Made by a program: the position numbers and the translations under genes. This document shows, one piece after another, positions 62,179 to 64,000 of a stretch of DNA of 64,000 bases. The stretch comes from Vibrio nereis NBRC 15637. GTDB lineage: Bacteria; Pseudomonadota; Gammaproteobacteria; Enterobacterales; Vibrionaceae. The stretch lies in assembly GCF_001591105.1 (NCBI RefSeq), contig NZ_BCUD01000001.1, forward strand, positions 558,001-622,000, in the 5' to 3' direction. Positions within the stretch are counted from its first letter, which is position 1; each line of letters opens with the position of its first letter. The notes under the pieces were generated by a model, which was given only the letters and a program-made list of their open reading frames with translations, did no database searches and was not told where the DNA came from.

Positions 62179-63978
62179 GTGATAAATAGTTGTTCGAACA
62201 CTATTAGCCGTTCTTGGTTGATAACTCAAGTAAAAAAACACAAAGCCAAACTTATTATGGCGAACATCATTGCGATCATCGCGACATTAATAAGTGTCCC
62301 TATTCCCTTATTAATGCCTTTAATGGTTGATGAAGTGCTGCTGAACCAACCTGCTCAAGGTTTAGCAGCCATGAATATGGTGTTACCAGATTCTCTACAA
62401 ACACCTACAGGGTACATATTTTTAACTCTGTTACTTGTGGTGATCATGAGAAGTGCCAGCCAAGCGCTGAATATACTGCAGAACCGACAGTTTACGCTTG
62501 TCTCCAAGACCATCACTTATCAGATGCGCAGTAAAATGATTGATAAGCTGGGCCGCATTAGTATTCGCCAGTATGAAACACGCGGAAGCGGCAGTATTAA
62601 CGCCCACCTCATCACCGACGTTGAAACCATTGATCAGTTCATTGGGTCAACACTGAGTAAGTTTATAATCAGCTTCTTAACGGTTCTCGGTACAGCCATT
62701 GTATTGCTTTGGCTGGATTGGCGGTTAGGGTTATTCATTCTGCTCGTTAACCCTATTGTCATTTATTTCTCTCGACTACTAGGCAGTAAAGTTAAACACC
62801 TTAAGAAACAAGAGAACCAGTCGTTCGAGAAATTTCAAAACCGTTTAGTCGAAACCTTAGACGGCATTTACCAGTTACGTGCAGCCAACCGAGAAAAAGA
62901 GTTTCTGGATCAGCTAAAGAGGCAAGCGGATGACATTCGTGTTGATGCGGACAAATATGCCTGGCAAACAGAAGCTGCTGGCAGAGTTTCCTTTTTACTC
63001 TTCTTACTTGGCTTTGAGTTGTTCCGTGCAGTAGCCATGCTTATGGTTCTATTTAGTGATCTCACCATCGGACAAATCTTTGCCGTGTTCGGTTACCTAT
63101 GGTTTATGCTCTCCCCTGTGCAAGAGCTATTAGGTATTCAGTTTGCTTGGTATAGCGCCAAAGCTGCAATGGGGCGTATCAACTTGCTTCTTTCTCTGGA
63201 AGAGGAGCACAGACCTGCCAGCAAAGTGAATCCTTTTACTGAAGATCGCAACGTTGATGTAGAGGTAGAGAACGTCTGCTTCTCTTACAATGAAGAAAAT
63301 CAAGTGCTTGATCATTTAAGCCTAACCATTCCAGCGGGTAAAAAAGTCGCCTTGGTGGGTGCAAGTGGTGGTGGCAAATCGACGCTTATTCAACTCCTTA
63401 TCGGCGTGTATCGGGCAAATACTGGGAGTATTCGATTTAATGGCGAAACCGTTGATGACATTAGCTTTGACGTGATACGCAACCAGATAGCTGTTGTTTT
63501 ACAACAACCTATACTATTTAATGACACTTTAAGGCATAATCTCACACTTGGTGCAAATTATGACGATCTTAAGCTGTGGCATGCACTTGAAGTCGCTCAG
63601 CTGCAAGATGTGATTAGCCAGTTAAGTGAAGGTCTAGATACACAAATAGGCCGCAGTGGTATCCGGCTTTCTGGTGGCCAGCGTCAACGTCTAGCGATCG
63701 CCAGAATGATATTAAGTGACCCTAAGTTTGTGATACTGGATGAAGCCACGTCTGCACTGGATACCGCCACGGAGGCTGCGCTTCATAAAGCACTCACCGA
63801 CTTTTTGAAAGGACGCACAACATTGATTGTTGCGCATCGGCTTTCAGCGGTAAAACAAGCAGATATCATCTATGTTTTAGAAGATGGACAAGTGACACAA
63901 GCAGGTACTCATGGAGAGTTGGTTGAACAACAAGGCTTATATCAAACCCTGTATGGCAGTGTGCAATCACACAGCTAA
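62179..63978 (+). CDS. ABC-type exporter, fused membrane and ATPase domains (MsbA-like)
   Basis: A 599-residue half-transporter. Six membrane helices (about 25-320) are followed by an ATPase with Walker A GASGGGKST (about 402-410), signature LSGGQRQRLAIARM, Walker B FVILDEATSALD and switch His in VAHRLSAV. Such homodimers export lipids, drugs or peptides; the substrate is unknown. The start is a GTG with AGGAA eleven bases before; a later ATG (62266) is less likely since it would lie within the first helix. The last 22 bases of the window hold nothing recognisable. Confidence 0.88.
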   Translation: MINSCSNTISRSWLITQVKKHKAKLIMANIIAIIATLISVPIPLLMPLMVDEVLLNQPAQGLAAMNMVLPDSLQTPTGYIFLTLLLVVIMRSASQALNILQNRQFTLVSKTITYQMRSKMIDKLGRISIRQYETRGSGSINAHLITDVETIDQFIGSTLSKFIISFLTVLGTAIVLLWLDWRLGLFILLVNPIVIYFSRLLGSKVKHLKKQENQSFEKFQNRLVETLDGIYQLRAANREKEFLDQLKRQADDIRVDADKYAWQTEAAGRVSFLLFLLGFELFRAVAMLMVLFSDLTIGQIFAVFGYLWFMLSPVQELLGIQFAWYSAKAAMGRINLLLSLEEEHRPASKVNPFTEDRNVDVEVENVCFSYNEENQVLDHLSLTIPAGKKVALVGASGGGKSTLIQLLIGVYRANTGSIRFNGETVDDISFDVIRNQIAVVLQQPILFNDTLRHNLTLGANYDDLKLWHALEVAQLQDVISQLSEGLDTQIGRSGIRLSGGQRQRLAIARMILSDPKFVILDEATSALDTATEAALHKALTDFLKGRTTLIVAHRLSAVKQADIIYVLEDGQVTQAGTHGELVEQQGLYQTLYGSVQSHS

Positions 63979-64000
63979 ACGTCACCGCGTCACGTTTCAT

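Noticed and set aside
1..64000. CRISPR arrays, tRNA, rRNA, insertion sequences
   Set aside because: No regularly spaced repeats, no tRNA or rRNA landmarks, no transposase motif or terminal inverted repeats were seen.

Overview
The window looks like the replication-terminus region of chromosome 1 of a Vibrio, probably a marine species of the Harveyi or Parahaemolyticus type; the species cannot be fixed from sequence alone. Three things point there. Gene content and order match what I recall of V. cholerae chromosome 1: pot polyamine genes, ttcA, uspE, fnr, cco oxidase, nosP-vpsS, then matP, lonH, fabA, rmf, uup, rlmKL, zapC, pyrD, NAD-GDH, pepN, prc and proQ. A near-perfect XerCD dif site lies at 34965-34992. 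Four exact MatP-binding matS sites (24047, 35570, 46266, 48611) lie around it.

Left part (1-18.1 kb): the tail of an upstream gene and its terminator, then a formate dehydrogenase operon of seven genes: ferredoxin-like protein, TorD-type chaperone, small Tat protein, FdhA, FdhB, FdhC and a small membrane protein. Next come an ammonium transporter behind a textbook sigma-54 promoter, the CobB deacylase, the spermidine/putrescine import genes potABCD with two substrate-binding proteins (minus strand), and three envelope genes. Middle-left (18.1-31.7 kb): ttcA, uspE and fnr (with an FNR box over its own promoter), then the microaerobic cbb3 oxidase structural genes ccoNOQP and assembly genes ccoHIS. 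A small anchored protein and the nitric-oxide responsive pair NosP (FIST) and VpsS (hybrid kinase) follow. Oxygen sensing, low-oxygen respiration, formate oxidation and NO signalling are therefore neighbours.

Terminus (31.7-38.7 kb): a DUF2955/HlyD efflux pair with a divergent LysR regulator, then dif, then a short accessory stretch. That stretch holds an 80-codon gene without a proper start that abuts dif, a GNAT acetyltransferase, an HDOD-type protein and a secreted protein resembling the TolA C-terminal domain. DUF3634 and MatP return to the conserved backbone.

Right part (38.7-64 kb): mostly minus-strand housekeeping genes, co-oriented with a fork moving toward dif: Lon-like protease and fabA (plus strand, with overlapping FadR/FabR-type operators), rmf, a DUF3466 protein, uup, a glutaredoxin-like protein, rlmKL, zapC, pyrD, the 1,614-residue NAD-glutamate dehydrogenase, DUF2835, pepN, a duplicated-domain secreted protein, prc, proQ and msrC. 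An MsbA-type ABC exporter (plus) ends the window. I saw no tRNA, rRNA, CRISPR array, insertion sequence or integron attC array.
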